A stretch of DNA of 64,000 bases from Pararge aegeria (GCF_905163445.1 NC_053191.1:14384001-14448000); one strand, 5' to 3'. Positions 20,360-32,430 are shown, counted from the stretch's first letter. The notes: generated by a model not told the origin, from the sequence alone. Translations and numbers: made by a program.

Positions 20360-20695
20360 GTATGCAGCGCTTTTGTGCATGTATGAAGTGCCAGCCACTG
20401 TGGATACACTACATGTGCTCTGTGATTAGACTAGTTTTAAAATTATACTGTTCAATAAATGCCTTCACAACGCAATCATTCATTGACTTTTAACCTAGGA
20501 AGATCATACGCAATTTGTTGTAATAAATCTAGTACACAATACGTACCGACTTGATAACGAGAATAAAAAAGTAGCCTTAGTACAAGATTTGATCGCTCGC
20601 AATTGAGGAGTGGACAATCGTTTTCTTATACAAACTAATAAAACTGTTCACAGTACACCCGTTTTAGAGTTACAAATCCTGTATTTCTGATTTTT

Positions 20696-20963
20696 GAAGT
20701 TATACTTCTTTAGGCGCATCAGGGAAAAATGGTGAGAGTAAACTTTAACGACGCGCGCGCACAAAAACGTCACAAAAAACTGACACCATGAAGTTAGCTA
20801 CAGTCAACATTTTAGTTTTTCTGAAAAAGGTTTGACAGTTGACTTTCAATAATTCAAACAATACCTTCTTTCTATTGTTATTTTCTCTACAAACGTCGAA
20901 TAAGGCGTAAGATACAATTTTTGAAAACATTTTTATCTTGTTACGCTAAAGAAATATAACTTC
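20696..20963 (+). mobile_element. TIR MITE family T, copy 1
   Basis: Ends GAAGTTATACTTCTTTAGGC and GCTAAAGAAATATAACTTC are imperfect inverted repeats. The interior carries AAACTGACACCATGAAGTTA, CTACAAACGTCGAATAAGGC and TTTTATCTTGTTACG, shared with copies 39910-40131 (inverted) and 52874-53300. Confidence 0.85.
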
Positions 20964-21169
20964 TAACGCGTGTACACACACGTTTTTTTTTTTTGTTTTA
21001 CAAACGTTCCGTAAAACGCCCGAGCTAAAGAATTGTGCCAAATATGAGCTTGAATGAAATCGAAATAAGATTTAGTAATAGTAGAGCTTTTGGTGACAGC
21101 TCGTCCGGGAAGTACTACTACCATGTTTATTTCTGCCGCTAAGTATCATTATTGCAATTCTGCCGGTAT

Positions 21170-21345
21170 AATAAGGGGGCACATGAAGCTTAACACCTAC
21201 GCCTCAGATTGATGGTCACAGGGCAGCACGTTGCAGGATGAGTGCCTTGTCTGCCCTGCGAAGTATTGCTTTGTTTATGGGCGATGGTTATCCACTTACC
21301 ATCAGGTGAGCCATCTGCTTGTTCAACTCGTCAATTGTTACAAGA
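21170..21345 (+). repeat. LINE 3-prime UTR fragment
   Basis: CTTAACACCTACGCCTCAGA, ACAGGGCAGCACGTTGCAGG, CTGCGAAGTATTGCT and TTACCATCAGGTGAGCC form the best-preserved copy of this widespread lepidopteran LINE tail in the window. Confidence 0.75.
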
Positions 21346-21659
21346 TCCATTTTTCTCCCATATTCAAGTATTTCGATACTCGAAAACGACTCCGCGCTTA
21401 CGACGGAGCAAATTTTGTACTAAGGCTACAGACCGCAGACCGTGGATAGTGTCGTTGTATAGTACCGTGAAGCACTAAATATCGGCTAAAAAGTTTCAAT
21501 AACATCAGAACCAACCTTTTGTTGTAATATCTATATTCGACTACTGCTCATGAAGTCCATGGTTCGATTTTGATTAGAGCAAAAATTATTTTGGTTAGCT
21601 ATTGAGATTTTCTATCAAGAAATTATTTATCTTTACTAACCGGAGTTTTTCTAATGTTA

Positions 21660-21795
21660 TAATTGACGGACCAAGATGGCTCACGTGATGGTAAACCATC
21701 GCCTATGATTAGATCAACACGGAAAACATCCTATGGAATGCCGTCCTGTGTCCATCAACTAAAGGTTTCGGTTCTCTTCTGAGCCTCATGTCACT
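21660..21795 (-). repeat. LINE 3-prime UTR fragment, opposite orientation
   Basis: ACGGACCAAGATGGCTCACG, GATGGTAAACCATCGCCTA and GCCGTCCTGTGTCCATCAAC mirror the tail at 21170-21345, only about 300 bp away. Confidence 0.6.
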
Positions 21796-21867
21796 GACCT
21801 GTGCAATTTCAGTCACATGACATTAACAGATCGATTTGATTTTTTGGTTGCAAAGTAACTTATGTTA

Positions 21868-22150
21868 CTACGTCATCATCATCATCACATACAGCACACG
21901 GGTCTCCTCCCACAATGAGAAGGGGTTGAGGCCCACCACGCTAGCCCAGTGCGGATTGGTGCACTCCACACACTGGAGTGATCATTATGTAGAACTCTCA
22001 CGCATGCAAGTTTCCTCACGATGTTTTCCTTCACAATTGAAGCAAGTGATATTTTAATTACTTAAAACGCACATAATTTAGAGAAGTAGGATTCTAACTC
22101 AGCTTCCCGAAAGTGAAGTTGAGGTCCTACCCAATGCCCTGTCACCGCTA
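21868..22150 (-). mobile_element. tRNA-derived SINE (family A)
   Basis: Reverse-oriented copy: (CATCAT)n tail, then GAGAAGGGGTTGAGGCCCAC, GTGCGGATTGGTGCACTCCA, TTCCTCACGATGTTTTCCTT and CCGAAAGTGAAGTTGAGGTC. Same family as the plus-strand copy at 44408-44700. Confidence 0.85.
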
Positions 22151-22244
22151 TGTTACTATGTGGTCCTGGACAAATATATAATTCCAAGAGTTATGCAAAT
22201 TAATCTTAATTTGCCTCCCTCTACGCACGTTTCACTTTATAATG

Positions 22245-22400
22245 AATAATTGTTATGAAAATTAACAATTATTCATTGTAAAGTCAACATCTCCTTAGGA
22301 TTGGCGAAGATCTGTTTGGTGTGGAGTATAAGGATTGAAGAGATTATAAATTACACCATACAGATTATCCTGCTTTTCGCGTACTATATCTGCTTATCAT
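22245..22400 (+). repeat. MITE-like family K copy
   Basis: Contains a 15-bp inverted repeat (AATGAATAATTGTTA / TAACAATTATTCATT) near 22240-22281, then GGCGAAGATCTGTTTGGTGT, ATTACACCATACAGATTATC and CCTGCTTTTCGCG. Related copies: 26620-26700, 52405-52625 and 60660-60850. Confidence 0.65.
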
Positions 22401-22554
22401 GGATTTCCGCAAAGTAACGCCTGCTTCCATCCAAAATTCCAAGAGTAGTTAAATGGAACATTCGTAGTTTTATATCGTCCTTCCTTAACGTCCTAACAAA
22501 GCAACAAAACGACTTATTCACACTAACAACACTGCGGAGTGCAGTTACAAACAT

Positions 22555-22740
22555 ATACACATGTATATATGTAAATATATATATATATATATTGTCGGGC
22601 TGAATTGTGATAGATTCACTATCCAGGGTGCCACCCAAACGCATACCAAAAAATTCATTTAAATCGGTCCAGCCGTTTAGGAGGAGTTCAGTGACATACA
22701 CACGCACACAAGAAATATATATATAAAGATGTATATGTAC
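22555..22740. repeat. AT microsatellites around a repeat fragment
   Basis: (TA)n near 22575-22592 and ATATATATA near 22715 flank AAATCGGTCCAGCCGTTTAG, a phrase typical of insect interspersed repeats. The long minus-strand open frame across this area is an artefact of it. Confidence 0.6.
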
Positions 22741-23034
22741 ATATGTATGTATAATGAAATCATTTCGACAAGTTAATATATTTTGTCTGAGCATCGATCT
22801 CAAATGACTGCGGTACGTAGAATTATGAATTGAGTGCAATTGGAGTTTCATATGTAAGTATCGGCTTTCTTTCCACTAACTATATGCATATGAGACGCCT
22901 ACTTGAGTACGACAAACGCGCCACTAAAATCAAACCATCGTTTTAGTTGACCAAGACGTGGCGCTAATCGTCCCAGATTTCACGTGGAAACCAATTACCT
23001 GCTAAATCACTGGAACTTGGAGTAGGAGAAGTTT

Positions 23035-23165
23035 ACCTCGGTTTATTAATAAGTACACATATATTATTTGGATATTATTTCCACTTATGCGCCAGTGCTC
23101 TGAGAGGTGATAAAGCTGTGGGAGAAGATAACTTTATATCCTTTCCCCGGGTATATAATTGTCTC
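23035..23165 (-). repeat. Repeat family P fragment
   Basis: ACATATATTATTTGGATATT, GCGCCAGTGCTCTGAGAGGT and TATCCTTTCCCCGGG match 46820-46940. Related pieces in the opposite orientation occur at 36580-36690 and 61710-61835. Confidence 0.65.
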
Positions 23166-23265
23166 CATGCTAGCCGTGCAGGTAAGCCCGCTAGCATCTT
23201 AGACTGCATCATCGCTTGCCATCAGTGATAGCAGTTTAGGGCTAGCATTAGAATAAATCGGAAGA
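23165..23265 (+). repeat. LINE tail fragment (CATCTTAGACTGCATCATC type)
   Basis: AGCCCGCTAGCATCTTAGAC, TGCATCATCGCTTGCCATCA and GGGCTAGCATTAGAATAAAT. Related copies at 39720-39870, 45710-45830 and 49850-49980 carry the upstream part (TTTAGCGTTCCGGTACGA). Confidence 0.6.
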
Positions 23266-23344
23266 GCATCGAAATTTTCAATTCTGATGCCAACAAGTCT
23301 TGTTGCGCTATGGAGACATAAGTCATCACTGAAGCACTATTAAA

Positions 23345-23600
23345 ATACCGGCCAAGAGTCGGACTAGCACTTGAAAGGTTCCGTACAATATCTATAAAAT
23401 CAGCAGAAAAATCATGTCTGTTGTATTGGAAACCCTTTAAATAGGTATGTTATTATGCTTTTTAGTATTTGTTTTTGTAGCGGCAACAGAAATAGGTACA
23501 TCATCTGTGAAAATTTCAACTGTCTAACTATCACGGTTCTACCCCGTGGAAAAACGGACAGGCAGACATACATACAGCGGAATCATAGTATTACCTTTCG
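23345..23600 (+). repeat. Fragment of a common lepidopteran repeat (GGCCAAG...GGTTCCGTA)
   Basis: CGGCCAAGAGTCGGACTAGC, then AAGGTTCCGTA, an AAACGGACAGGCAGACATAC phrase and a low-complexity centre. The open frame here is not a gene. Confidence 0.5.
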
Positions 23601-23789
23601 AGTAAAACGTGACGTTATAATATCAACTTCATATAAACTGATGGTTTTTCCACCGTTAAACAATGGCATTTTGTAAAAACTTCCAAATTTCACCGTTTAC
23701 CTCCAGTGACTCCTTGCGACTCACTCGAGATCATCCATTAACCTGGAGGGCCTCACAACGCTGCGTTTTCCGGTGCAGGATAGACAGTC

Positions 23790-24050
23790 CAGCATTTTAT
23801 GAGCTGAACGTCCCTCTGTCCACCCCTCCACTAGGCTAGCCTAGTGCGGTTCGGATGACATCACACGCCATTTAAGAACTTTATGCAGAGGCTCTTAGAT
23901 ATGCAGGTTTCCTAACGATGTTTCCTTCACCGTTGAAGCAAGCGATATTTTAATTGTTTAAATCAAAGCGTACATAACCCCGAAAAGGTCTGGGTTCGAA
24001 CTCGGAACCCCCGAGGCTCTAACCGCTAGACTGACACCGCTGTATTACAG
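23790..24050 (-). mobile_element. tRNA-derived SINE (family A), diverged
   Basis: CTAGCCTAGTGCGGTTCGGA, CTAACGATGTTTCCTTCACC, GTTGAAGCAAGCGATATTTT and GGGTTCGAACTCGG (a B-box-like element on the minus strand). A short RTE-like fragment (CACAACGCTGCGTTTTCCGG) adjoins it at 23700-23775. Confidence 0.75.
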
Positions 24051-24959
24051 AATGTAGGTACGACATTAAAACGAGGACTTTGCATTTTATTTTGTCAATA
24101 AAGAATTTCGGTACTGGCTCTCTTGCGAATCTATACCTGCTCTAAGGTCATTTTTTTCTATTATATTATATTTATTTATATTTTGGAAAAACCAAACCAA
24201 CTCTCGTACGTCATAAATCTTCTTAAATGGCTACATTAATTGTACATAGGTACCACCAAAAAGTTGATAACACACATTTTTAAATATCAATTTTAAGATT
24301 GACATATATTTATTGTAGTCTGATTTCCGTATATGTATTTCGCACTTTAATAACCTAAAACCATTTTAAAACAATATAGGAACAGATATTATATTTTGTA
24401 TTGGCAATTTGTATGAAAATGGACAAAGTCATACAACTCCATTAATTACCTACTTTTTTTCATTACATTAATCTACGTTTCTTATCGGTACGTTTTGTAA
24501 CGTCAGTGTCACGAGATGAGCTGGGTTGGTGGAATCGGACGAGATAACGATAGATAAAAGAAACCATTATGTCGCCGACATGCAACAAAGTGTCTGATTT
24601 ATTATTTAGTTAAAATTATTCTACAACAACAACATTGCTTTTGTTATAGTATAGATATCTTCAGCGATAGCATACCTAGTTCTAAGCTTAAATAAAGAAG
24701 TAGTTAATTGTTTAAGTATTTTTATTCCCGCAATTTCTTTCCTTTTTTAATTATTTTAATATTTTTTTTAGCTATGTGCAGCGGCCGTATGTACCCAGCG
24801 GATTTTGCTATGTTCGCATCAAGAAGGCACATTTGTATACACATGCCAAATTGTGCTATGGTGTATATTAGAGTAAACAATTGATTATTTATTTCTTTGC
24901 GAATTTGGGTTTTCAGTTTTGCAAACTGAATTAAAAAAAAAATATCTATATTTAAATAT

Positions 24960-25150
24960 AGCCTATACCAGTGCACTGGTGGACTAAAGGCCTCTCCCAA
25001 CGAGATGGTTTGCCCATAATCACCACGCTGGGGAAATCAGACGGGTTGGTGATCGCAGTATAGTAGTAGTAGCACAGAGGACGCCGCTGCCCGTTCTCCG
25101 TTACCCCTTAGTCACCTCGTACGACACCAGCGCGTAGAGGAGGGGTATTG
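24960..25150. repeat. LINE 3-prime UTR fragment
   Basis: GGTGGACTAAAGGCCTCTCC, CACGCTGGGGAAATCAGACG and CCTTAGTCACCTCGTACGAC are phrases of another lepidopteran LINE tail. No coding sequence. Confidence 0.5.
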
Positions 25151-25384
25151 ACCACTTTATTCTGTCATGAGTTGTATTTGAGGCGGAGGCGACGGCTGTC
25201 ACTTCTGGAAATACGGATTGGACGGACAAATTTATTAAAAGAGGCACCAATGACGCGCGCCCTCCGCTTCCTCAATGTCATATCAGAGCAATGTGATTTA
25301 TATTGTTGCGCTCTGAGTGAATTCACAAGGATCGCAATGTGGGTTATTAGTTACGGGAATAGATAATTAAATAGCATCATCATC

Positions 25385-25560
25385 ATCATCAGGATCTTAA
25401 GATTATAGTTAGAATAAAGCCTATCTTACCTATTCTAGTAACCATGGAAACTAAATAATAAAAATTACATTTATCCTAATAGTTCAGATACTCTACATCC
25501 TCCTCAATCTCTCGTGGGCTACTTTTAAGAAGTTACACTTACGCCGGGTGTGAATAAATT
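25385..25560 (-). repeat. Repeat family G, inverted copy of 34690-34830
   Basis: AACCATGGAAACTAAATAAT, ATTTATCCTAATAGTTCAGA, TCTCGTGGGCTACTTTTAAG and GTGTGAATAAATT are the reverse complement of the plus-strand copy near 34690-34830. Confidence 0.75.
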
Positions 25561-25639
25561 TCACAGGATTTTTAATTTACCCTTTCATATGGTATTAATC
25601 TTTATTCAGTTAAATAAACTCTTTTTGTGTATGTTTCGA

Positions 25640-25836
25640 CAATCGTACTTACGGAGTAAACTCCAGTCGTGCTTCGGAGCTGACACATACTTTTTTCTCA
25701 CCATTACAGCAAGTGATACTTTGATTGCTTTATCGGTTAGAAAACACACATATCTCCGAAAAGTATAAGTGCGTGCCGTGGATCGAACTCGGTACCCCTG
25801 AAATACCGAAGCTTTTACCACTAAGCTATCACCGCT
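25640..25836 (-). mobile_element. tRNA-derived SINE (family A), partial
   Basis: ACAGCAAGTGATACTTTGAT, CGTGCCGTGGATCGAACTCG and CTAAGCTATCACCGC. The tRNA-like head is intact enough to show a TCGAAC B-box core on the minus strand; the 3-prime part is missing. Confidence 0.7.
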
Positions 25837-26619
25837 TATTAACTTGTAATAGGATTTAAATCAAAAGTAGCTCAACGGATCAAATAACCCACTTTTGATG
25901 TGATTTAAATATCGTGAGACATTTCGATCGTTACCACACGTTGGCAGCAACAAAAGGGTCAAGTCAATCGGCCTTAGGTATGAATTAATGCATTTAACAC
26001 CGGTCAACGCTCCCTCTGTGACACGTTCATTGAATATAGGGCTGGAGTTTCGCAACTTCTATTAAATCTGTGGTTATTAAGCATAACCACTGGAGATATC
26101 TATGCCAGGAAAACTACAAGCACAGCTCCTCTTCATGGTCAAATGACAAATATAAGATATCCTTATAACTACCAGAATTACCGACATAGCTCAACGAGTC
26201 GTGAAGCCAGCTACTTTAGCTATGAGCGGGGAACATATTATTATGCCTCAAAGTGCTGGAGTGTCGTCCCCGTACTGAAAAGCGCAATGTTGATAGACAC
26301 CCCCTGACAGGTAAGACGATATAATATTGCGTGACAAAAACAGCACGAAACTCTAGAATTTGTAAATTCTTACAAATCCAAGATACAATATAGTACGAAA
26401 CTCTAGAGAAGAGAGAAGAGAAAATCTAAGTGTCTATTGTGGTGGGGATTCATTTGATTATTTATGGTAGGGGTACCGTTTTTGGAAAATTATAGAAAGC
26501 TTTATTTTCAGCGAGTCGTAAAGGTTATATAGAAAGGTTAGTATTTTAAATCATATATTGGCGTTACTTTGCGGAATTCCGTGATATATTATGAAAATGC
26601 GAAAATCAGGGGAATCTGA

Positions 26620-26705
26620 ATGGTATAAATAAAGGGTATAAAGATTGAATAAATTTTAAATTATTCCATACAAATTATCCTGCTTTTCGCGGAGTGAGAA
26701 AGAGC
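26620..26705 (+). repeat. MITE-like family K fragment
   Basis: GGGTATAAAGATTGAATAAA, TTCCATACAAATTATCCTGC and TTTTCGCGGAGTG, the 3-prime part of the family seen at 22245 and 60660. Confidence 0.6.
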
Positions 26706-26904
26706 TTACTTAAGTAAAACTAATATTCCAGCCTGAAATAATGATATATTTTGTAAAGCCAGTAGAAACTACGTCATGCGCGTGCTCTAACTAAATGGGG
26801 TGTAATATAAAAACGCTATGTACAACAAAAATATGGATTTCTTATAAGTTATCATGATTGGTAGGCATAGAAAATGTATCCTTAAAATATATATTTAGTT
26901 TATT

Positions 26905-27145
26905 CAAAAAAATCTAAATTCATTTATTTTAAGTAGGCATAATATAAGCACTTTTGAAACGGCAAGTCTGTCTGTTTGTAGTGACTCTACCACCGGTTCG
27001 GAAGGCAGATTCTACCGAGAAGAAGCCGGCAAGAAACTCAGCAGTTGCTCTTTTCCAACATCAACAATTTACATTTTACATTTCAACATTCATTTTTCTA
27101 TCTTGTGAGAGAAGATTTTGTATTATTGAGACTATCTTAAATAGG
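26905..27145 (-). repeat. LINE 3-prime end, diverged
   Basis: TTCATTTATTTTAAGTAGGC, ACCACCGGTTCGGAAGGCAG, GAGAAGAAGCCGGCAAGAAA and TTTTTCTATCTTGTGAGAG, same family as 48662-49000. Plus-strand translation of this gives a false open frame. Confidence 0.8.
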
Positions 27146-27405
27146 TAAACTTTTACCCTTTATAGCAAGATTAACACCGACATAGCTCAACGAAGTAATG
27201 TGAAATTTAAATATACTAGTACGCCTGAACGATAAAATATTTGTATTGGCGTTCCATTAAAAAAACTTATATGCCTTGACTCTTACAGCCCTAAGCAAAT
27301 TGAATCACTTCGTATAAATTGTAGCTTCCTGCCAGTTTAAGTCTAGATCCAGCCAGATTTGTAATACTTATAGGTACGTAAGGCGACTGACAATGTTGAC
27401 CATGA

Positions 27406-27600
27406 TTTATCCTACTATCCTACTAATATTTGTGAAAGTGTGGATGTTTGTTACTAAATCACACACACATAAAAACCACTGAACGGATTTGGATGGAATT
27501 TTGTATGCATGTAGCCTTTGACACGGAAAAGAACATAGGCTACATTTTATCCCGATTCTTCAAGTAGAAACTTCGAGGGAAAATTGAAAATTGTTTACGA
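27406..27600 (+). repeat. Helitron-like repeat fragment
   Basis: TATCCTACTATCCTACTAAT, AACCACTGAACGGATTTGGA and TAGGCTACATTTTATCCCGA match the common Lep1-like phrasing. The 3-prime end is lost. Confidence 0.55.
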
Positions 27601-27639
27601 TCTAAGCTTTGAAATTTGGTATACATGTTACCTATGCTA

Positions 27640-29575
27640 TGGAAAGGACATGTACTTTTTATACCGATCTCTCAAATAGTTCCCATGGTAGGATTAAAAA
27701 TTGTTAACGAACGAAGCTATACAAACAATTCTGAAGTCCACGCAGAACTTTCTGTGACAGAGGTCGTCGGGGAAGTACTACTGCTTATTTCTGCCGCGAA
27801 GCAGCATTGTTGTTTTCTGGTCTTTAAGGCATAGTTGTTGGTGCCGATTATCATCTACGCCCGAGGCTGAAGGACACGGGCACTTTCTAGGACGTTTTCG
27901 TAGCTTGCTATACGATGCTCTCTTTAGAGCCATGGTTTTCCACGTAACATCAACAAGTGTATCTTCAGTTAGAACTATAAAAAACACCTGAGATCGGATT
28001 ATGGATTTTTAATATCATCAACATCGTCATCCCCAGTGGCGTGCACTTCATATATGAACAAAAGCACTGCATACCCAAATTACCTCATATAACTCGTATT
28101 GCAGGGGATTTTTTTCCATTTTATGCCATGTACCTGCTTTATGCATACCCTGGTCACAAACATCCCACTTCTGAGCAGTGGCTTTCTCTCGCTATAAATC
28201 TGGCTTGCTTTGCAAATAACAAATAATTTCAGGAATATCAACTTTAAATTAAAAAAATTAAAAGACACCCGACACAAAAAAAAGAAATGTATTTCACGTT
28301 TTTGTCGTGGCGGCTATCTTGGACATGAAATTTGTCAGTGTGTAGTGTGTTGGCGGCTATCTTGGATTTAACATTTGTCATCTTGGATTTGAAATTTGTC
28401 ATGGGTATCCAATGCAAGGACTTGACTTGTATTCTAACATCATCATTATCCATCATCATCAAACGATAAAGTGCGATATGTGGAACTGGTTGAAACGCGA
28501 TCATTATTTTTTTATATTTTTTTTAAAAGTACCCGTCATATTTTGTACGTAGCTTTAAAATACTTTACCTACTTATAATTCCGAGCGCTGAACGATGAAT
28601 ACCGGTGTACGGATAAACCCGATTGGGTTTTTGTTACGCCGTACCAGATATTATTATGTTAACATAAAAATGCATATTTTTCATTAAATAATAAATAAAT
28701 AAATAAATAATAATAATCATCCGTAGCCTATTAAAGTGCCACTGCTGGATACAGGCCTCGCCTCAGTAGAGACGGTTCTACAGCATAGACGCACAACGTT
28801 ACTCCAAATCAGGTTGGTGGTGGCCCACCAGTCAGCGCCTAGTCACTGGTATTATATACTACTTATAGTACTTGTGATAAGTTACTCACTTTAATAACAG
28901 ATGCGATAAAGGTAAATATTCTAATACAAGCGGATGCGGAAAAATTACAACAACTAAAGTACTCAGAAATGTCTACATACATTACTGATTACTTTGGTTG
29001 TTTTAATGTTTTTTTAATTACTAATAAAGTAAAGTATTATTACAAAAGCGTTTTTCCCTCCAAGAATAGGAACAACACTTTTAATAAAAATAAAAACTTT
29101 AGTTTATGATGAAATCGACGACAATGCATTAAAAATTGCAATTATAAAAAATGCATAAAACATATTTCCAAGATGCAACGTAAAAAAAAGCAGGAAACTT
29201 AACTTATTACGTTGATGTCTTTTGCTCTTGTTTGAAGCTATTACAAATTTGGTTTATTAATATTTTACAGGTATTGTATAAAATATAAATTTAACTATTA
29301 AACTCGATAAGAAAAGGTCATTTAAATGGTCACTAAAATACATCTACTTATATACATAATTCACGCCAAATAATATGTATGTAACTGAAATAACTGGCAT
29401 AATTTGAAAAATACCCCTTGTTTTTTTCAAATTAAGCCAGTGTCTTACTCTTTATAACTAAAGTGCGGCCAATCTATCCGCGGATCAAATGTAAAGAAAC
29501 AAATGACAGGTCGTGAACGTTTTAGATGATGTTAGGTTAATTAAGTATTTTATTGATAAAATGTTCTTTGTATAT
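27640..29575. other. Non-coding stretch, AT-rich
   Basis: Holds the GGCGGCTATCTTGGA repeats, a LINE-tail relic near 28705-28850 (CACTGCTGGATACAGGCCTC) and (AAAT)n at 28693-28708. No gene seen; the short open frames have no codon bias or family motif. Confidence 0.5.
28300..28405 (+). repeat. Degenerate short tandem repeat (GGCGGCTATCTTGGA)
   Basis: GGCGGCTATCTTGGA occurs at about 28310 and 28351, with a third partial CATCTTGGATTT. Each is followed by a purine-rich patch and ATTTGTCA. Confidence 0.6.
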
Positions 29576-29579
29576 TGTA

Positions 29580-29690
29580 GACGATATCATAAAAATAGCA
29601 GGTCCTCATTGGTTACAAGCGGCAGAGAATAGAGAGTACTGGTCTTCTCTGGAGGAGGCCTTTACCTTTCATGGAGAGGGTTCTTGCTAA
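29580..29690 (+). pseudogene. LINE reverse transcriptase C-terminal fragment
   Basis: 37 codons open to TAA read DDIIKIAGPHWLQAAENREY and then WSSLEEAFTFHGEGSC. The GPHWLQAAENREYW pattern is the C-terminal signature of RTE-like LINE proteins (compare [15 protein letters not shown] on the minus strand near 2920). 5-prime truncated; AT-rich tail follows. Confidence 0.75.
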
Positions 29691-30769
29691 AAAAACATTA
29701 AATTGATTACTGTAAAGATGTTATGCAAATTATAACACTAACTTAAATCAACAACTAATGAATTTACTTATACATTTTTAAATGAAACTACAAAAATAAA
29801 ATGGATTTGAATATATTATTATTACATTGTAATTATTTGCTAATCATAATCACATTAATTTTAATTTATTTATTTCTAATCTATTCTATATGCACACTGT
29901 AAATGAAATTGTACTATGGAATGCAAGAAATAAAAGGCTTTTTATTTTATTATTTATTTATTTATATATTGTTAGCGAACGAACTGTCATTTGTTGGTGT
30001 ACATTGAGTACGCGGATAAATTGGCCGCACTTTAGTCTGGGTAGGTTTGGTCATCAACAAAACTCAAATTCAAAAAATTTGTACCTACGGAAAATAAATC
30101 GCTTAAGTTAAAGTGTAACGTTTATAGTCTTGGTTTGGTACTTATGCAAAATTATGTGATATGAATTAATGTGATTTTTAGGGTTCCGTTCAGTAATAAG
30201 AATAGAACTATTGGGATTCACATACAATTTAGAATAATTATACCCCTATATATGTAACTAGTAACATACAATATAGCATAATTTATAAGAGCTTTACTTG
30301 TTCATTATAAACAGATATTTATTTGTTTATAAAAAAAATTGATTAGATGTGAAAAAAATACATATCAAAAATAAACCTTTATAATACAAAATCAGTTTAA
30401 CGTTTAAGGTCGTTAAGAATAATAATTTAATTAATGAAATAATTTTTGTAGTAGGGTGCACTTATGTATTCTCAAACCAAAATGGCATACTTTTTCACCT
30501 AGAAATGTCGTTAAATAAAATAGTTTCGATTTTCATTACTGTTTATTGTTTAAAGCTGCAGTAAAAAGCAATAAAAATAAAACTTTTTTTTTCAGGTCGG
30601 GGACATATACAAAATTGAGAGGTTAACATAAAATAAATATAAAAGACAGATTAAAAAAAAACAGTAATTAATTCAATATTAATAAAATAATATCTAGAAT
30701 TAAAATTAGAATAAATTAAATTTTGAAATAATTGTTTTATAAATATAACCTAAAATAAACTATTTAAAA

Positions 30770-31060
30770 CTAAATAAAATCTAAAACGTCCTCGAAACAA
30801 CCGCAGCGAGGCACAGTTCCTAAGATGCTAGCAGCATTGCCCCTTTGGATGGCCAAACTAATTCGTTGGCCAAGGTAACTGCCCGCTCTAGGATCACCGG
30901 TAGACTCGATAACCCTTTTCGATAATTCTTTGAAAAGGGCTCTTGCCTCCGGACCCCACGGTCCCAAAGTCTCTACTCCAAATTTTGAATAGATATACTG
31001 CGGCAATTCTAAATGTTTACACTTAACGCTGCAAGTGGTCAACGAACGGTGCCTGATCAA
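30770..31060 (-). pseudogene. Retrotransposon-derived ORF C-terminus
   Basis: Minus-strand frame of 96 codons containing VETLGPWGPEARALFKELS, DPRAGSYLGQRISLAIQRGN and AASILGTVP. I know this G-P-W-G...Q-R-I-S-x-A-I-Q-R-G-N-A-A-S motif from reverse-transcriptase-containing retroelement proteins; the exact clade is uncertain. The frame is intact but lacks its N-terminus. Flanked by AAATAAA-rich DNA downstream on the minus strand. Confidence 0.7.
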
Positions 31061-32149
31061 CTATAGGGTTAACTACCATAGTTAAGTGTAACTTTAAACT
31101 TGTTTTGACTCACAGATACCAAAGTTTCAATTCTATTATTAATTTTTGTCCTTTGTGCGGAACTATCGATGCACAAGTATGACTCGTACTTGTCCGGTTT
31201 TTCAATAATTTAATTCATAATTTATCGTTTAAGTACGTATGATAATATATGTGCGATGGCACGTTAATAAACAATAGTATATTATATGTGCGAAAGTGTG
31301 TCTGTTTGTGTATTTGTTTGTTACCTATATTCGGCTGAAACTCTGCATCGATCTCAACGAAATTTTCTAGCTTGCATTGTTTAGAGATCTAAGATACTTT
31401 TGTTCTGGAAAATACATCTGGGACCGTTCCCGAAGAATTAAAAAAAATAAACTTTGTTTTCTATATAATACCAATAGCGTAACAGCTTGCATGATGCATG
31501 GCTATCTTCATGAAAATTTTGTTAAGGTTTTCATCCTGGAAACTTAGAGAGGACACTTTTAGTCGCGGGAAAATATTTTTTTTCTACGGATTTGTCGTGA
31601 AACTGAAACAAACTGAAATGTACGAAGTCGCGAGCAACCGCTATAAGGTATTCGCAACCTAATTCTAGATTCGTGACTTCATATACATATATGTATTACA
31701 ATTTTAGCTTAGTATAAGCAATTATTAGTCTATCAATCCGCACTTGGCCAGCATGGTGTATTACGGCCTTACTCCTTTTTATTCTGAGAGTATTTCGACA
31801 TAGTACTAAAATCATTGACATATATAAAAATACTTCAATGTGACGAAATTATCTTTTAACTGCGACCCTAAAGAATGCCCTTATGAACGTGTCTGGAGAT
31901 AAAGTTTTATTTACAGTAAACAGAACTTCGTAATAAAAAAAATGTTTCTCTTTTTTTTTAAAGGCTGTAGTCCCGTATTTTTAATGTTTGAACTAGTCAT
32001 AGAAGTTTTGTCTTTATTAAAGATTTAAAAATAAGATTTTCTTAAAATAGTTCGTCGGGTACATACCACGATAATATTATGGGATTTACCGATATTACGG
32101 CGGGACTGCGGATGTGCAAGATGTCAATTTGGATGTCTCAGGCAGAATC

Positions 32150-32430
32150 TATGTAGAACAGTTCGTGAAACCACGATCCATGCAACTGGGTCGAAATATC
32201 GACAAATCTCATACTCTCATTTATCGAGGAAGGTCATCATGCAAAAACCAATAGGAGCATAGCAACAATGAAAAATGTTTCAAAATCGGGGATCTTTTCT
32301 TTTTAGAGCTTCAGATGAAGTTTCGATAAAATCGTGTATGACAAAAGATCTTAAAAAAAGTTCGCGACAACATATGTCTATCTATTATGGTTGACTTATA
32401 CGCGAACGAAGTCGCGTGGTAGGCTTGTAC
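32150..32430 (-). repeat. Helitron-like repeat fragment
   Basis: ATGCAACTGGGTCGAAATAT, TTTATCGAGGAAGGTCATCA, CAATAGGAGCATAGCAACAA and CGCGAACGAAGTCGCG. It is the inverse of 53655-53960 (TCGCGACTTC, GGGGCTATGCTCCTATTGAT, CTTCCTCGATAAATGGGC). Confidence 0.7.

Noticed and set aside
22384..22851. 155-codon open frame on the minus strand
   Set aside because: It spans an AT microsatellite and a common repeat phrase; the translation is low-complexity (YIYIFTYIHVYMF) with no domain and no splice context.
30180..31205. One interrupted repeat with AGGGTTCCGT at the left and GACTCGTACTTGTCCGGTTTTT at the right
   Set aside because: Both ends fit a common repeat that starts and ends so, and the LINE-like ORF could be nested inside, but the sequence between lacks enough similarity to claim it.
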